In this document: positions 25,559-33,884 of the stretch, in pieces
How positions within the stretch are numbered: position 1 is the first letter of the stretch
How the letters are laid out: each line of letters starts with the position of its first letter
Source: Caballeronia mineralivorans PML1(12)
GTDB lineage: Bacteria > Pseudomonadota > Gammaproteobacteria > Burkholderiales > Burkholderiaceae
Length of the DNA: 64,000 nucleotides
Reading direction: 5' to 3'
Assembly: GCF_001028175.1 (NCBI RefSeq)
Contig: NZ_AEJF01000115.1
Span: 1 to 64,000, forward strand
Translations under genes and position numbers: made by a program
Notes under the pieces: model-generated
The model's database searches: none
Told to the model about the DNA's origin: nothing
What the model saw: only the letters and a program-made list of their open reading frames with translations

Positions 25559-26714
25559 GGCTTGCTCCCTCATCCTCTTCGGCCGGCCGGGTCTGCCAGA
25601 AACCACCTTTCATCGTGACGATCGACGGCGTTTCGAACCACTGCCTGGGGTTGAGGATTTCTGCCCTCAAAATGTTCGGCAGCACCTGCACATCGAAAAT
25701 CTCGTCCACGCCGTTGTAGAACTCCAGTATTCCGAGCACCTCCCCGTTGTGCGCGTCCACTGCTGCCACGCCGGCCACCAGTTCGTCACGTTCCGCTTCG
25801 ATCGGCAATCCTTGTGGCCCTCGTTTGTCGCGTAGTTTCGACAGCCCGATGAACAACACGCCACCATATTCGGCAAGCCCATGCGTAAAACCCGGCAGCT
25901 TCGCGACCACGCGCTTCGAGCCGCTAGCGGGGTCTATCTGCAGCAACTGTCCGCGTCCGCCTTCGAGCACGTACAGCTGGCCGTTGATCACGCGGGGCGA
26001 ATGCGGCATGGAAAGACCCGATGCGGCAATCCGCCCCGACGGCACTTCCATTACGATCCCGCTATCGGCCATGCCTTCGCGCCAGCCAAACGGTGTATCC
26101 GTTTGTCCAAGTGCGGTGACGAAGCGCACCTTGCCATCATCAAACGCCATGCCGTTCAGGTGACACCGGTCGCCCGGCCCGAAGTCCGTTACGAAGGGCG
26201 GTTGCCAGATCGGCGTGAAGTTGAAAAACCCGTCAATGACACTGATGCATGAGTAGCGCGTATTGACCGCGAGCACGATGTTCTTGTCGAACACCATGTC
26301 GTGCAGATCGAGGTCACCTGTGTAGTGCGAGGTGCGCGGCACAAAAATCGCGTCGTAGTGATCGGGGCGTGCCGGATATAGCGGTGCGAGCGACGGTACG
26401 TTCGCAAAGATCATCAACTCGTGCATCGTTGCAATCGCAAGGCGGTTGCCCGCCACCGCCAGTCCCATCGACCGCGGCAACAGGCAGGCCGAGAGGGTCG
26501 GAATGCCTTTCTCCACACCCAGCAACGCAACACCCGACGGACGCCGGCTGATCGCCAGCGTGCACTTGAGCGAAGCAAGCACCGCCAGGAAGCGTCCGGT
26601 GTCACGTAAGTTGATGAGAGGTGCCCCGGCCTCGTCCGCTGCTGCGGGGGGGACCGCTTCACCGCCCCCCGCCTGAAATGCGCCTCTCGACTCGTTGCCT
26701 TGAACCTGTTCCAC
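25548..26714 (-). CDS. TIGR03032/DUF4915-like protein, unknown function
   Basis: About 388 residues. The sequence shows repeated beta-propeller-like blades, for example RLAIATMHELMIFANVPSLA, DLDLHDMVFDKNIVLAVNTR, DRCHLNGMAFDDGKVRFVTA, LSMPHSPRVINGQLYVLEGG and FTHGLAEYGGVLFIGLSKLR, in the order found in the TIGR03032 family. The start is unclear: I chose the GTG at 26714, since the longer frame has only a TTG and no ribosome site. It overlaps cysC. In other genomes this family accompanies TPR and sulfotransferase genes, and the pairing with cysC here fits a role in sulfated or glycosylated surface products, but no activity is established. Confidence 0.7.
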   Translation of the reverse strand: MEQVQGNESRGAFQAGGGEAVPPAAADEAGAPLINLRDTGRFLAVLASLKCTLAISRRPSGVALLGVEKGIPTLSACLLPRSMGLAVAGNRLAIATMHELMIFANVPSLAPLYPARPDHYDAIFVPRTSHYTGDLDLHDMVFDKNIVLAVNTRYSCISVIDGFFNFTPIWQPPFVTDFGPGDRCHLNGMAFDDGKVRFVTALGQTDTPFGWREGMADSGIVMEVPSGRIAASGLSMPHSPRVINGQLYVLEGGRGQLLQIDPASGSKRVVAKLPGFTHGLAEYGGVLFIGLSKLRDKRGPQGLPIEAERDELVAGVAAVDAHNGEVLGILEFYNGVDEIFDVQVLPNILRAEILNPRQWFETPSIVTMKGGFWQTRPAEEDEGASHAG

Positions 26715-27318
26715 GTCCCTATGCCTTTCAGAACTCCACTGCACCTCGCCGATGGGAGATACGTGGTCATGCAATAAAAAGTACGCAGCGTCAAGAAAGC
26801 GTCCGCGCGGCAAGGACCGACCCGCTCGTGGATCGACGCAAACGGCCGATCAAGATTGGGATAACAGAACAGATTTTGTGGTTCCTACCTACATAGACGA
26901 AATGAGTTGACCAATACCGCACACTTTCTTGCGTCACACTTCGCAACAGGCCGACCGCCCGGCGTCCCCGATCGCGCCCCGATCGCAAAGACCCCCTGAG
27001 CCTCACTGCGCATCGTCGACACGATCACCGCTCACTCGCTAACGCCTACACGTTCGCCGATACGACTAATCGTGAGCGTGCTCATGGTCCTCTTACAACA
27101 TGTTACTTTTTGTGACACAAATTCAATGATCTGATAAATCGGTCACGTTTTTTTGAACTATCTGCCTTACCGCTTCCGGGCATTCATCCACCCGGCTTGC
27201 CTCTCTTTCCAGAACGCCTGCTCGGCGGTCAAGAGGCCCATTATCGAGATCGGAGCGAAACGAAAGGAGGGGCGCAAATGTATTGCGTCCCTCAGCGCGC
27301 CAAAGCGATCCTTCCCCG
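26715..27318. other. Intergenic region upstream of the long minus-strand operon
   Basis: About 600 bases that should contain the promoter for the 26.7-12 kb operon. Parts around 27080-27160 are AT-rich relative to the surroundings. I could not pick a convincing promoter pair, operator or terminator. No coding signal recognised here. Confidence 0.4.
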
Positions 27319-27570
27319 CTATTGCTCCTGCTCTACGCTGCGTCGCTCGGCATCACTCAGATGCGTCAACCCTGTCAGGCGTGTCATCTGTTGTGCGCTG
27401 AGTCGCCCATGCCCGATAACCTGAAGGGAACTGTCCGGGTTGTAGCTGACCTGTCCCGACTTCCCCTTTTTGCGATAACCGTCACCGCCCGTATCCCCAA
27501 GGCCTTCGACCTCAACCGTAATGGTCCAGCGACGCTGTCCGACTCCCGAGAGCCCTTCGTACTCCGGACC
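27319..27570 (-). pseudogene. Relic C-terminal fragment of a DUF3739-type TpsA exoprotein
   Basis: The minus-strand frame from just after a TAA at 27571-27573 down to a TAG at 27319-27321 encodes GPEYEGLSGVGQRRWTITVE, continuing VEGLGDTGGDGYRKKGKSGQ and ending in SDAERRSVEQEQ. The 4258-residue TpsA of this window has SGVGQRRWTITVEVEGFGD followed by AGGDEVRKKRKTDQVGYD in its last 70 residues, so this is unmistakably the same tail module. There is no start codon context, signal or upstream exoprotein. It shows that another tpsA, or a copy of this one, once ended here. Confidence 0.85.
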
Positions 27571-27631
27571 TTAAGCACCTGAATACGTAAGGAAGGACGG
27601 GCGCGGCGACGTTACCCCGGTGATGGACGGG

Positions 27632-27751
27632 CTATATCCCACCCAGCTTGCTCTGTTCCTCCCCGGTCAGATTGGCACGCTGGGTATCGCCCGGTGCGCC
27701 GAACCCAGGAAACGTTCCCGCTCCACGCTTTTCTCTCAAACTTTGGGATCG
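27632..27751 (-). pseudogene. Second, more decayed TpsA C-terminal fragment
   Basis: A short minus-strand frame reads REKRGAGTFPGFGAPGDTQR and ends ANLTGEEQSKLGGI before a TAG at 27632-27634. It parallels the last residues of the intact TpsA (SILGFGDTIGQTQRSVLSK, EEQQRLGKI). An adjoining frame just upstream (VSGSDDDPKV) seems to supply the preceding part after a frameshift. Together with the fragment at 27319-27570 this gives two tail modules in tandem. Confidence 0.6.
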
Positions 27752-28042
27752 TCATCGCTTCCGCTCACGCTGCAAGTTAGTCGCAAAGCGGATACGTGGA
27801 GAAGATAAGCGTGGTTCGCCCGTTGATGGCGGCGCCCGGTGCCTGATTGCAAATAACGACGGCCACGATCAAACCGGCCGCGCATCATAGCGGCAATGCG
27901 TGTCATTTTTTTGCCGGATGTTCCGTACCATTTTGCGAACGACATTTGTCACGCCAGCCGGCATGTCTGCCTCTACCATAGATGCATCCACGCTACGCGC
28001 ATGACACCCAGCGCGTTGCAGAGTCGATGTAGAGGAGCAACG

Positions 28043-29035
28043 ATGCACCAGACGAACCGCAGTCAGGCAAGGGTCCCGAATCGGGAACGGGGTATCGCCA
28101 TCGTAACGGTATTGCTGGTTGTGGCACTGGCAGCCACGCTGGCGGCAAACGTAGTGTGGCGTCAACTGGTCGCGGTGCGGGATCTCGAGAACCTGCGCCT
28201 GAACGTTGAAACAATGTGGGCCGAACGCGCCGCAGTGGAGTGGGCCCGCGCGACGCTACGTGCGCAGAGTGCCACCTCTAACGTCACCTACGACGGGCAG
28301 CTGTGGTCTGCCCCGGTCAAGGACGTTCAGCTCGCCGGTTTCCTGCCGCTCGAAACCATTGCGGTCAACGGCGAACTCGCCCAGGCCTGGATTTCCGGCG
28401 AGGTCGAGGATGCGCAGGCGAGATTCAACCTGCAGAACCTCGTGTCCCGGCCAGGCCCGGGTCAGCCCTGGCAGATCAATGCCGATGGCGTGCAGGCATA
28501 TCGTCGCTTGCTGGGCGAGCTTTCGCTGAATCAGGGCCTGGCCCAACTCACCGCCAGCTACATATTGCGCTCGCTGGGTGACGGGAACGGCGCTGGCGGC
28601 TGGCCCATGCAACTCGTCTCAACACAGGACCTTGCCCGCATCCCAGGGTATGACGAGCAGGTCGCGCGGACGCTTTCGCCTTTCGTCACAGTCCTGCCTG
28701 ACCTCACCATGGTCAACGCCAACACGGCGGCCGAGCCGACTCTCGTCGCGGCGATTCCCACCCTCTCCCGCGGTCAGGCACATGAGCTGGTCGGACGGCG
28801 CACCACGGGCTACTTCATCAGCACCTCCGACATCGCCGAGGTGCTGTCCGCAACGAGAACGACCGCGGAACTGCCATCCGGCTCGCTCGTGGGCGTCAAC
28901 AGCGGTTATTTCATCGTGCACTGCAGGATTCACTCGGCGAGGATCAATACACGCCTCGACACGCTGATCGCCCGGTACGGCATTGGCAATTTCAGCTGGA
29001 CCTCCGTGATCTGGGTCCATCGCCTCGCAGGCTAG
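28043..29035 (+). CDS. gspK: Type II secretion minor pseudopilin GspK (displaced from the gsp cluster)
   Basis: A 330-residue GspK. The prepilin leader ends RERG, followed by the hydrophobic helix IAIVTVLLVVALAATLAANV; the rest is the large alpha-helical GspK domain (ARFNLQNLVSRPGPGQPW ... QLVSTQDLARIPGYDEQVAR ... TLSRGQAHELVGRRTTGYF). GspK caps the pseudopilus tip with GspI and GspJ. AGAGGAG five bases before the ATG fixes the start. The gene lies 6.3 kb from gspM and on the opposite strand to the main gsp genes, and its stop codon overlaps that of a transposase-like gene converging on it. The displacement suggests an inversion or mobile-element-driven rearrangement. Confidence 0.88.
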   Translation: MHQTNRSQARVPNRERGIAIVTVLLVVALAATLAANVVWRQLVAVRDLENLRLNVETMWAERAAVEWARATLRAQSATSNVTYDGQLWSAPVKDVQLAGFLPLETIAVNGELAQAWISGEVEDAQARFNLQNLVSRPGPGQPWQINADGVQAYRRLLGELSLNQGLAQLTASYILRSLGDGNGAGGWPMQLVSTQDLARIPGYDEQVARTLSPFVTVLPDLTMVNANTAAEPTLVAAIPTLSRGQAHELVGRRTTGYFISTSDIAEVLSATRTTAELPSGSLVGVNSGYFIVHCRIHSARINTRLDTLIARYGIGNFSWTSVIWVHRLAG

Positions 29036-30693
29036 TTGATCGACGGCTCACGCGCGGGTCCGCGTCCGGCCGATTGCGGTCCCGCGTGTTCGGCTGCGAG
29101 CCGATCAAGGATGTTCTCGCGTCTTTCGGCCTTCATCCGGTTCCAGTCTTCAACGGAAATCAGGAAAGCGATTGCCTGGCCATACTTCGTCACCATCACC
29201 GGCGACTCAGCGGTATCGCGCAAGACCTTCGACGGATTACTGCTGAATTCGCGCGTGGCCATCGCAATGAACCGCTGGCCGGATAGCGGCTCGTTGTCTG
29301 GATCCTCTCCTTCCTCCCTGCGAAACATGACATCGAGTGTCGCAGCCCGCAGGATGGCCTTCGTTTCCGGGGACGCCGTGGGTTCGCGCCTCTGCTTGTG
29401 TGCGCTACGAGGATCAACGTGAGCAGCAATTTTTCTCAGGATGTCGCCTAGATCGCCCGGCGCAAGTTGGTCATAGCGCCGCCAGAATTCGGCCGGCACC
29501 GCGATCATCACCCCCGCGTATGTGGCCCTGATACCCGTCGCGATGTAATGCGGCAAACGCTGGACTTCGCGCGTATCCAGTTCCTGCTCGCGGCTCACTG
29601 TGCGAACCATCGTACTCAGTACGTTATACGCAAGCGCCGCCATGCCAAGTGCCAGAGGCGCAGCCCGGGGCCGCCCCAATGAAAGGATCTCGCCCTTGAG
29701 CACCAGCTCGAGCGGTACGGACAGCATCTCGCTCCAGCTTCGGCAGGACAGGCTCGCGACTTCTTCGGCGGTGAGCTGCGAGGCCGGGACATTCGTCAGG
29801 ATCCGTATGACCTCGCCGCCCTCCACACTCGAACCATTCGCACGCACTTCGATGCGTCTTAGAACGAGCGACGCGCCCGAGTCATCCGTGGTGCTGACCG
29901 GCTGTTCGTATACGGCGCCCATCTCGATACGGCCCTTTCTGACGGGACGGCCTGCCTCGATCTGGTTCGGATTGCAGCCACGCTCCTGCACGATAAAGGC
30001 GCTGCTGCGGCGCTGCCAGCCGGTCACTATCGCGTGAGTACTGAAGTTGCGATCGATGATCCAGAGCTCCCCCGGCTGGACCGAGTCCAGCAGAGCCCCT
30101 GCGTTCACCTCCTCCTGCGCCCGACCCTGCTCGCACGGCACCAGATCGACGATCATGGCGACCTCCGGATCGTAGACAACGAACGGTACTACGGTTCGTA
30201 CGCCCACCCCCAACCCGGCTTGAGGCATGAGCGTGTGCACGCAGCCCGACGGGCCAGGTGAACATTTTTCGCCTTTCGGCAAATGACTTCCGTCCACAAT
30301 CCTCAATCGATAACCGCTTGCCGTCACCGGCCGGTTGAACATCAACGGCTGCACTAGTGGCGACAATCGCTTGACGCTCTCACGCGCCAGTACTCGGGCC
30401 CACCCGGGCCGGGTCCGGCTGATCCTGTCGTGCAGCGCGGTGATCGCGACGGGCAATTCCGGGGCAGCTCCCGCTGCGGCACGCACCGTATACCGCAATC
30501 CCGAAGCAATCATCGACATCAGTTCCACCGTCGCGGAGAACAACGACTCCCGGACATGCTGGCCCTTATCCACCTGCACCTGCTCGAACAAACCGTCGAT
30601 CCATTCAGGATCAAGTGCGCGTTGCAATGCCAGGCGCGCCATCACGGTTATCGGGCTATGCTCTACAAAGCGTTCGATTACTGTGCGTGTCAC
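29032..30693 (-). CDS. IS4-type transposase fused to a C-terminal Phd/YefM antitoxin-like domain
   Basis: A single open frame of about 553 residues. The first part (to about residue 450) resembles IS4-type DDE transposases of Burkholderia: family-typical start VTRTVIERFVEHSPITVMAR, first Asp in RIVDGSHLPKG, second in LWIIDRNFSTHAI, and a candidate Glu in CRSWSEMLSVPLELVLKGE, although the IS4 Y-R-E-K spacing is not perfect. From residue 478 the sequence becomes MATREFSSNPSKVLRDTAES, PVMVTKYGQAIAFLISVEDW and NRMKAERRENILDRLAAEH, the pattern of Phd/YefM antitoxins (DNA-binding beta-alpha fold plus toxin-neutralising tail). The GTG at 30693 fits family starts; an ATG at 30801 is also in frame. 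No toxin gene or terminal repeats were found. An ATG at 29262 could allow separate synthesis of the antitoxin-like part. Confidence 0.7.
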   Translation of the reverse strand: MTRTVIERFVEHSPITVMARLALQRALDPEWIDGLFEQVQVDKGQHVRESLFSATVELMSMIASGLRYTVRAAAGAAPELPVAITALHDRISRTRPGWARVLARESVKRLSPLVQPLMFNRPVTASGYRLRIVDGSHLPKGEKCSPGPSGCVHTLMPQAGLGVGVRTVVPFVVYDPEVAMIVDLVPCEQGRAQEEVNAGALLDSVQPGELWIIDRNFSTHAIVTGWQRRSSAFIVQERGCNPNQIEAGRPVRKGRIEMGAVYEQPVSTTDDSGASLVLRRIEVRANGSSVEGGEVIRILTNVPASQLTAEEVASLSCRSWSEMLSVPLELVLKGEILSLGRPRAAPLALGMAALAYNVLSTMVRTVSREQELDTREVQRLPHYIATGIRATYAGVMIAVPAEFWRRYDQLAPGDLGDILRKIAAHVDPRSAHKQRREPTASPETKAILRAATLDVMFRREEGEDPDNEPLSGQRFIAMATREFSSNPSKVLRDTAESPVMVTKYGQAIAFLISVEDWNRMKAERRENILDRLAAEHAGPQSAGRGPAREPSIN

Positions 30694-31029
30694 CTCGTTG
30701 CCCCGTCTCTGTTTAGTAAAGTGCGAAGGTGCTTTGGCCTGATTACTGCGACGGGGATCAGCCCTCATCCATCCGTCCAGCCCCTTGTCTGTCACATTCA
30801 TTTCACGCGCCGCGTCTGGGTTCGCGCGCCATGCTCACGGGTAACCCATGCGCCCGCCCTGCGAGCGTGAGCGTACTTCCGGGGACTCCATCAAGCTCGC
30901 CGCCGCCTGCGTGCCCCGGCGAGCTTGACTATCGATTTTCAACGCCACACTATCAACCTGCGGCGCCGTACCGGGACGAGCAGAGCGACGCGGGTGCATC
31001 CGCTCAACCTGGATCTTTAAGGAGCACGC

Positions 31030-31878
31030 ATGTTCGTCGATCCACGCGTGGCGCATGGTCGCGCAAAGTTCGAGCTCAACCGATCCCCGCGGATGTTCGC
31101 CGAGGAGCGTCGCGGGAAGATCACGGAAGTCATTGTGAAGAGTCTCGAGGACTTCACCGGGACGCCGAACCGGCGCGGCCTCATGCGGCTGCTTGAGCGT
31201 CAGGTTGCGCCCAGGCTCGAACGCCTCGGTCTGGAGCCCTATGTTGGCGCGCTCGGCAACCTGGAAGGTCTGTTCGTCAATTTCACCACCATGAGCACCG
31301 AGCACGGACTGCGCGAATTCCAGTTGCAGCTGAGCGTCCCCGACATGGCCTTGAAAAGCTTCGCGACCAATATCATCAAACCGCACGCCGTTGCGCGATG
31401 CATGCAACGCAATGGTGTGATGTCGCTCATGGAAATCGAACGCGAAACCAGCACCGCGTTCGTGTTTGCGCGCGCATTCCGCCCGCTCGCAATGCTCGAA
31501 AAATGGAAACAGGCAGCTGTTCCGACAAGCAGTGGTCTCTTCGTCGGCGAAATGTGCGACAACGACGACATCTATCTGAACACCTACATCCGGCCTGTCA
31601 TCAGTGACCGTCCTTCGCGCTGGAGCAAATTCGCGGCGCTGTTTTCCACCATGCCGGACTGGACAACCGCCCAGATCCACGAGGGAAGTGATCTGCTGCA
31701 ATGGATAATCGACCATATACGCGCCTTACGAGAAACCGCACCTTTGGCCGAGCGCTTTCCATTTCTGCTCGACCCTTATCAAGGCATCAACGATCCACTT
31801 GACGCAACCTGGAATGCCGCGCATGCAAGCGCCGACGCCCAGATGACCTCACCACCACAGCCAACGAACAGCAAGTAA
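31030..31878 (+). CDS. Conserved-looking hypothetical protein
   Basis: A 282-residue protein I do not recognise. The ATG has an excellent AAGGAG six bases upstream, so it is a real gene. It looks soluble and cytosolic, with no signal peptide or membrane helix. Blocks such as LMRLLERQVAPRLERLGLEP, VNFTTMSTEHGLREFQLQLS, KPHAVARCMQRNGVMSL and AFVFARAFRPLAMLEKWKQA suggest an alpha/beta fold. A lone cysteine pair occurs in the protein. It is the only plus-strand gene between the transposase and gspC. Function unknown. Confidence 0.6.
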   Translation: MFVDPRVAHGRAKFELNRSPRMFAEERRGKITEVIVKSLEDFTGTPNRRGLMRLLERQVAPRLERLGLEPYVGALGNLEGLFVNFTTMSTEHGLREFQLQLSVPDMALKSFATNIIKPHAVARCMQRNGVMSLMEIERETSTAFVFARAFRPLAMLEKWKQAAVPTSSGLFVGEMCDNDDIYLNTYIRPVISDRPSRWSKFAALFSTMPDWTTAQIHEGSDLLQWIIDHIRALRETAPLAERFPFLLDPYQGINDPLDATWNAAHASADAQMTSPPQPTNSK

Positions 31879-32272
31879 TCGAATACATTGCCTGCGCAAC
31901 GCCAGCCTCCTGCGCAAAGCTTTTCTGTTTACTCAATGGCCCCTCAAAACAGCCACGATCGAACTTTCTCTCACGCGCAAACGCTGTCCACGTAAACAAG
32001 GTCGAACCGGATTGCCCTATCCCGCAGATTTTTTGAGCTGCGATAACTGGCACCCGCCAGGCACCCGTTGCCAGGCGCGCTGGACAGGCGCAAGGATGAT
32101 CTCGTTTCGTTGGAGGAGGCCAGATAGCGAGGGAGAGAGAAAAGACGCGTGGCTACCCGACTAATCGGGTAACACGGAGAGGGAGTTGGCAACCTTAGGC
32201 ATTCGCCGTGCACACACTGCGGTGCGTTACGCAAGCATGCCGCTCCAGGTTGGAGACAAGGGAAAAGTAAGC
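31879..32272. other. Intergenic region with nothing recognised
   Basis: About 390 bases between the hypothetical gene and the truncated FecR gene. No coding signal, terminator or repeat stood out. Confidence 0.4.
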
Positions 32273-32644
32273 TTATCCGCCTCTGCGGCGGCGCGTCAGC
32301 GCCATGGCTGACCGGCACGAACGGCACGTGTAATGGTTCGACCCGTGGCCACCGTCATTACGGTTTTGAGTATCCGCCCGCCCATTCCGCCTCCCCCGAG
32401 GCTTGACGCAAGCGGCACAATCCTGGCCGCCCAGTACACCCAGTGTGTTCCATACCCACATCACGTCATGCGCAACCCGCGCATGCTCGTCACTTTGCGC
32501 ACGCCAGCGCCGAAATGCATCCAGATCCGCAGGCGTGGCACCGCCCGAACGCAGCCAGAGCAGCCAGTGGATAGCACCCTCCTTGATCCTGTCGGACACC
32601 GCCTTCGTCGGACTGCGAGAAGCACTTGCATCGGGAATTCTCAT
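32273..32644 (-). pseudogene. Truncated FecR-like protein (DUF4880 N-terminal domain only)
   Basis: From the ATG at 32644 (GAGGAG four bases upstream) the first 70 residues form a FecR N-terminal cytoplasmic domain: AIHWLLWLRSGGATPADLDA, FRRWRAQSDEHARVAHDVMW, VWNTL. After that the frame becomes Cys- and Arg-rich (QDCAACVKPRGRRNG) with no FecR-like sequence, and another frame reads more plausibly (GRILKTVMTVATGRTITRAV), suggesting a frameshift. The transmembrane helix and periplasmic FecR domain are missing. A full FecR with the same N-terminal layout follows upstream on the same strand, so this is a decayed paralogue, or possibly a short anti-sigma-like protein. Confidence 0.6.
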
Positions 32645-32874
32645 GTCACTCCTCACCCGTGGAAGACCGGGCATGAGTTCGCAGGCGTCGCACACACCGT
32701 GGCGGGCCAGTCAGGCTGCTGCGTATCACATGCGAGCCGCATCAGGCACGAAGATGGAAACCGGCGCACTGATGGACCGTCGATTGACGGATCTCTATGA
32801 GGTATGTCGGAACCAGCGGCGGTAAGCCGCAAAGGTATGCGCCACTGAAGCGTCACTAAAGCGCCGCGGAGGGG

Positions 32875-33873
32875 CTAGCTAAGCAGCACGATATTGCCGG
32901 GCAGTTTCGTGACATGTGCGCCGTAAAGCTGACCGAGCATATTAATGACATCGTCGAGCTTGGCGATCGGGAACTGCGCCTGCATGCGATTCTCGCCCAG
33001 GGCCTCATTCCGCAAAATGACTTTCCCTCGCCGGTAGCGATTGATCTCGTCGACAACCTGCGCCAGCGGCACACCATTGAAGACCAGTACGCCTCGGCGC
33101 CATGCGGTGACGGCGCTCGGATCGACCTGGGAAACAGGGTGCACATCCCGGTCGTCGTAGACCACTTGCTGCGCGGCGACCAGGGTCAGCCGCTGGCGGG
33201 GATGCTCGAACGCAACCGAACCCGATATGCAGGTCACACAAACGTCGTTGCCAGTGCGCCGGACGTTGAAACGAGCGATCTGCGCCTGCAGCCGCCCCAC
33301 GCCCGCCACCACCACGACCGGGCGCACCGGGTCGGACCGACCGATCGATGGCGCGGCAGCAACGATCTCCGCTTCGCCCGCCAGCAGATCAACGCCACGA
33401 AGCGTCTGCCGGGCGGGCAGGATATCAAGCCGGGTCTGCGTGTTCATCTCGACCACCACCCGCTGCGAAAGCGACACGCGGCGTTGCTCTCCCGTGCCGG
33501 TACGATAGTCCGCGGCGAAATCGCCCAGCGCCGGCCACAGTTGCAGCGGCGGGCGCAGCGCCAGCCACGATGCGCCCGCCGCCACCGCAAAGCCCACGAA
33601 TGCCCGCCGTCCCGGGCGCAATGCTTGCGCGCGACCTGCGTTACCCGTCCACATGTTGCCGGAGGCCCGTTCCTCCTGTGCGATTTCGGCGGCTGCCGTG
33701 CGCAACGAGCTCCACGTATCGCGCAGCAGATGCGCCGTCTGCGGATTCTCGTCACACCACCGCTGGAACGCTTGCACGTCGTTCGAGCTCATGTTCCCCG
33801 AGCGCAGCCGCAGCAGCCATGCACTGGCTTGAGCATGCAATTCGCTCGCGGCGTTATCCTCAGCTTTAATCAT
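32875..33873 (-). CDS. FecR-family sigma regulator with STN-like C-terminus
   Basis: A 332-residue FecR. The N-terminal cytosolic DUF4880 domain (ASAWLLRLRSGNMSSNDVQA, FQRWCDENPQTAHLLRDTW) binds the ECF sigma factor. A single hydrophobic segment (FVGFAVAAGASWLALRPP) crosses the membrane. The periplasmic FecR domain follows (YRTGTGEQRRVSLSQRVVVE, MNTQTRLDI), and the last 70 residues (LVFNGVPLAQVVDEINRYRR ... KLDDVINMLGQLYGAHVTK) resemble an STN/secretin-type domain. It starts 12 bases after the sigma-factor stop. In family terms it should keep the sigma factor inactive or activate it on a periplasmic signal. Confidence 0.85.
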   Translation of the reverse strand: MIKAEDNAASELHAQASAWLLRLRSGNMSSNDVQAFQRWCDENPQTAHLLRDTWSSLRTAAAEIAQEERASGNMWTGNAGRAQALRPGRRAFVGFAVAAGASWLALRPPLQLWPALGDFAADYRTGTGEQRRVSLSQRVVVEMNTQTRLDILPARQTLRGVDLLAGEAEIVAAAPSIGRSDPVRPVVVVAGVGRLQAQIARFNVRRTGNDVCVTCISGSVAFEHPRQRLTLVAAQQVVYDDRDVHPVSQVDPSAVTAWRRGVLVFNGVPLAQVVDEINRYRRGKVILRNEALGENRMQAQFPIAKLDDVINMLGQLYGAHVTKLPGNIVLLS

Positions 33874-33884
33874 CGACAATGTAG

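Noticed and set aside
27384-27578. 64-codon minus-strand frame starting MLKVRSTKGSRES as a real small gene
   Set aside because: It is out of frame with the TpsA-tail homology on the same strand, which accounts for the sequence conservation.
30835-31716. 293-codon minus-strand frame opposite the unknown 31030 gene
   Set aside because: No ribosome site and a His/Arg/Glu-rich product; the plus-strand gene has a perfect AAGGAG.
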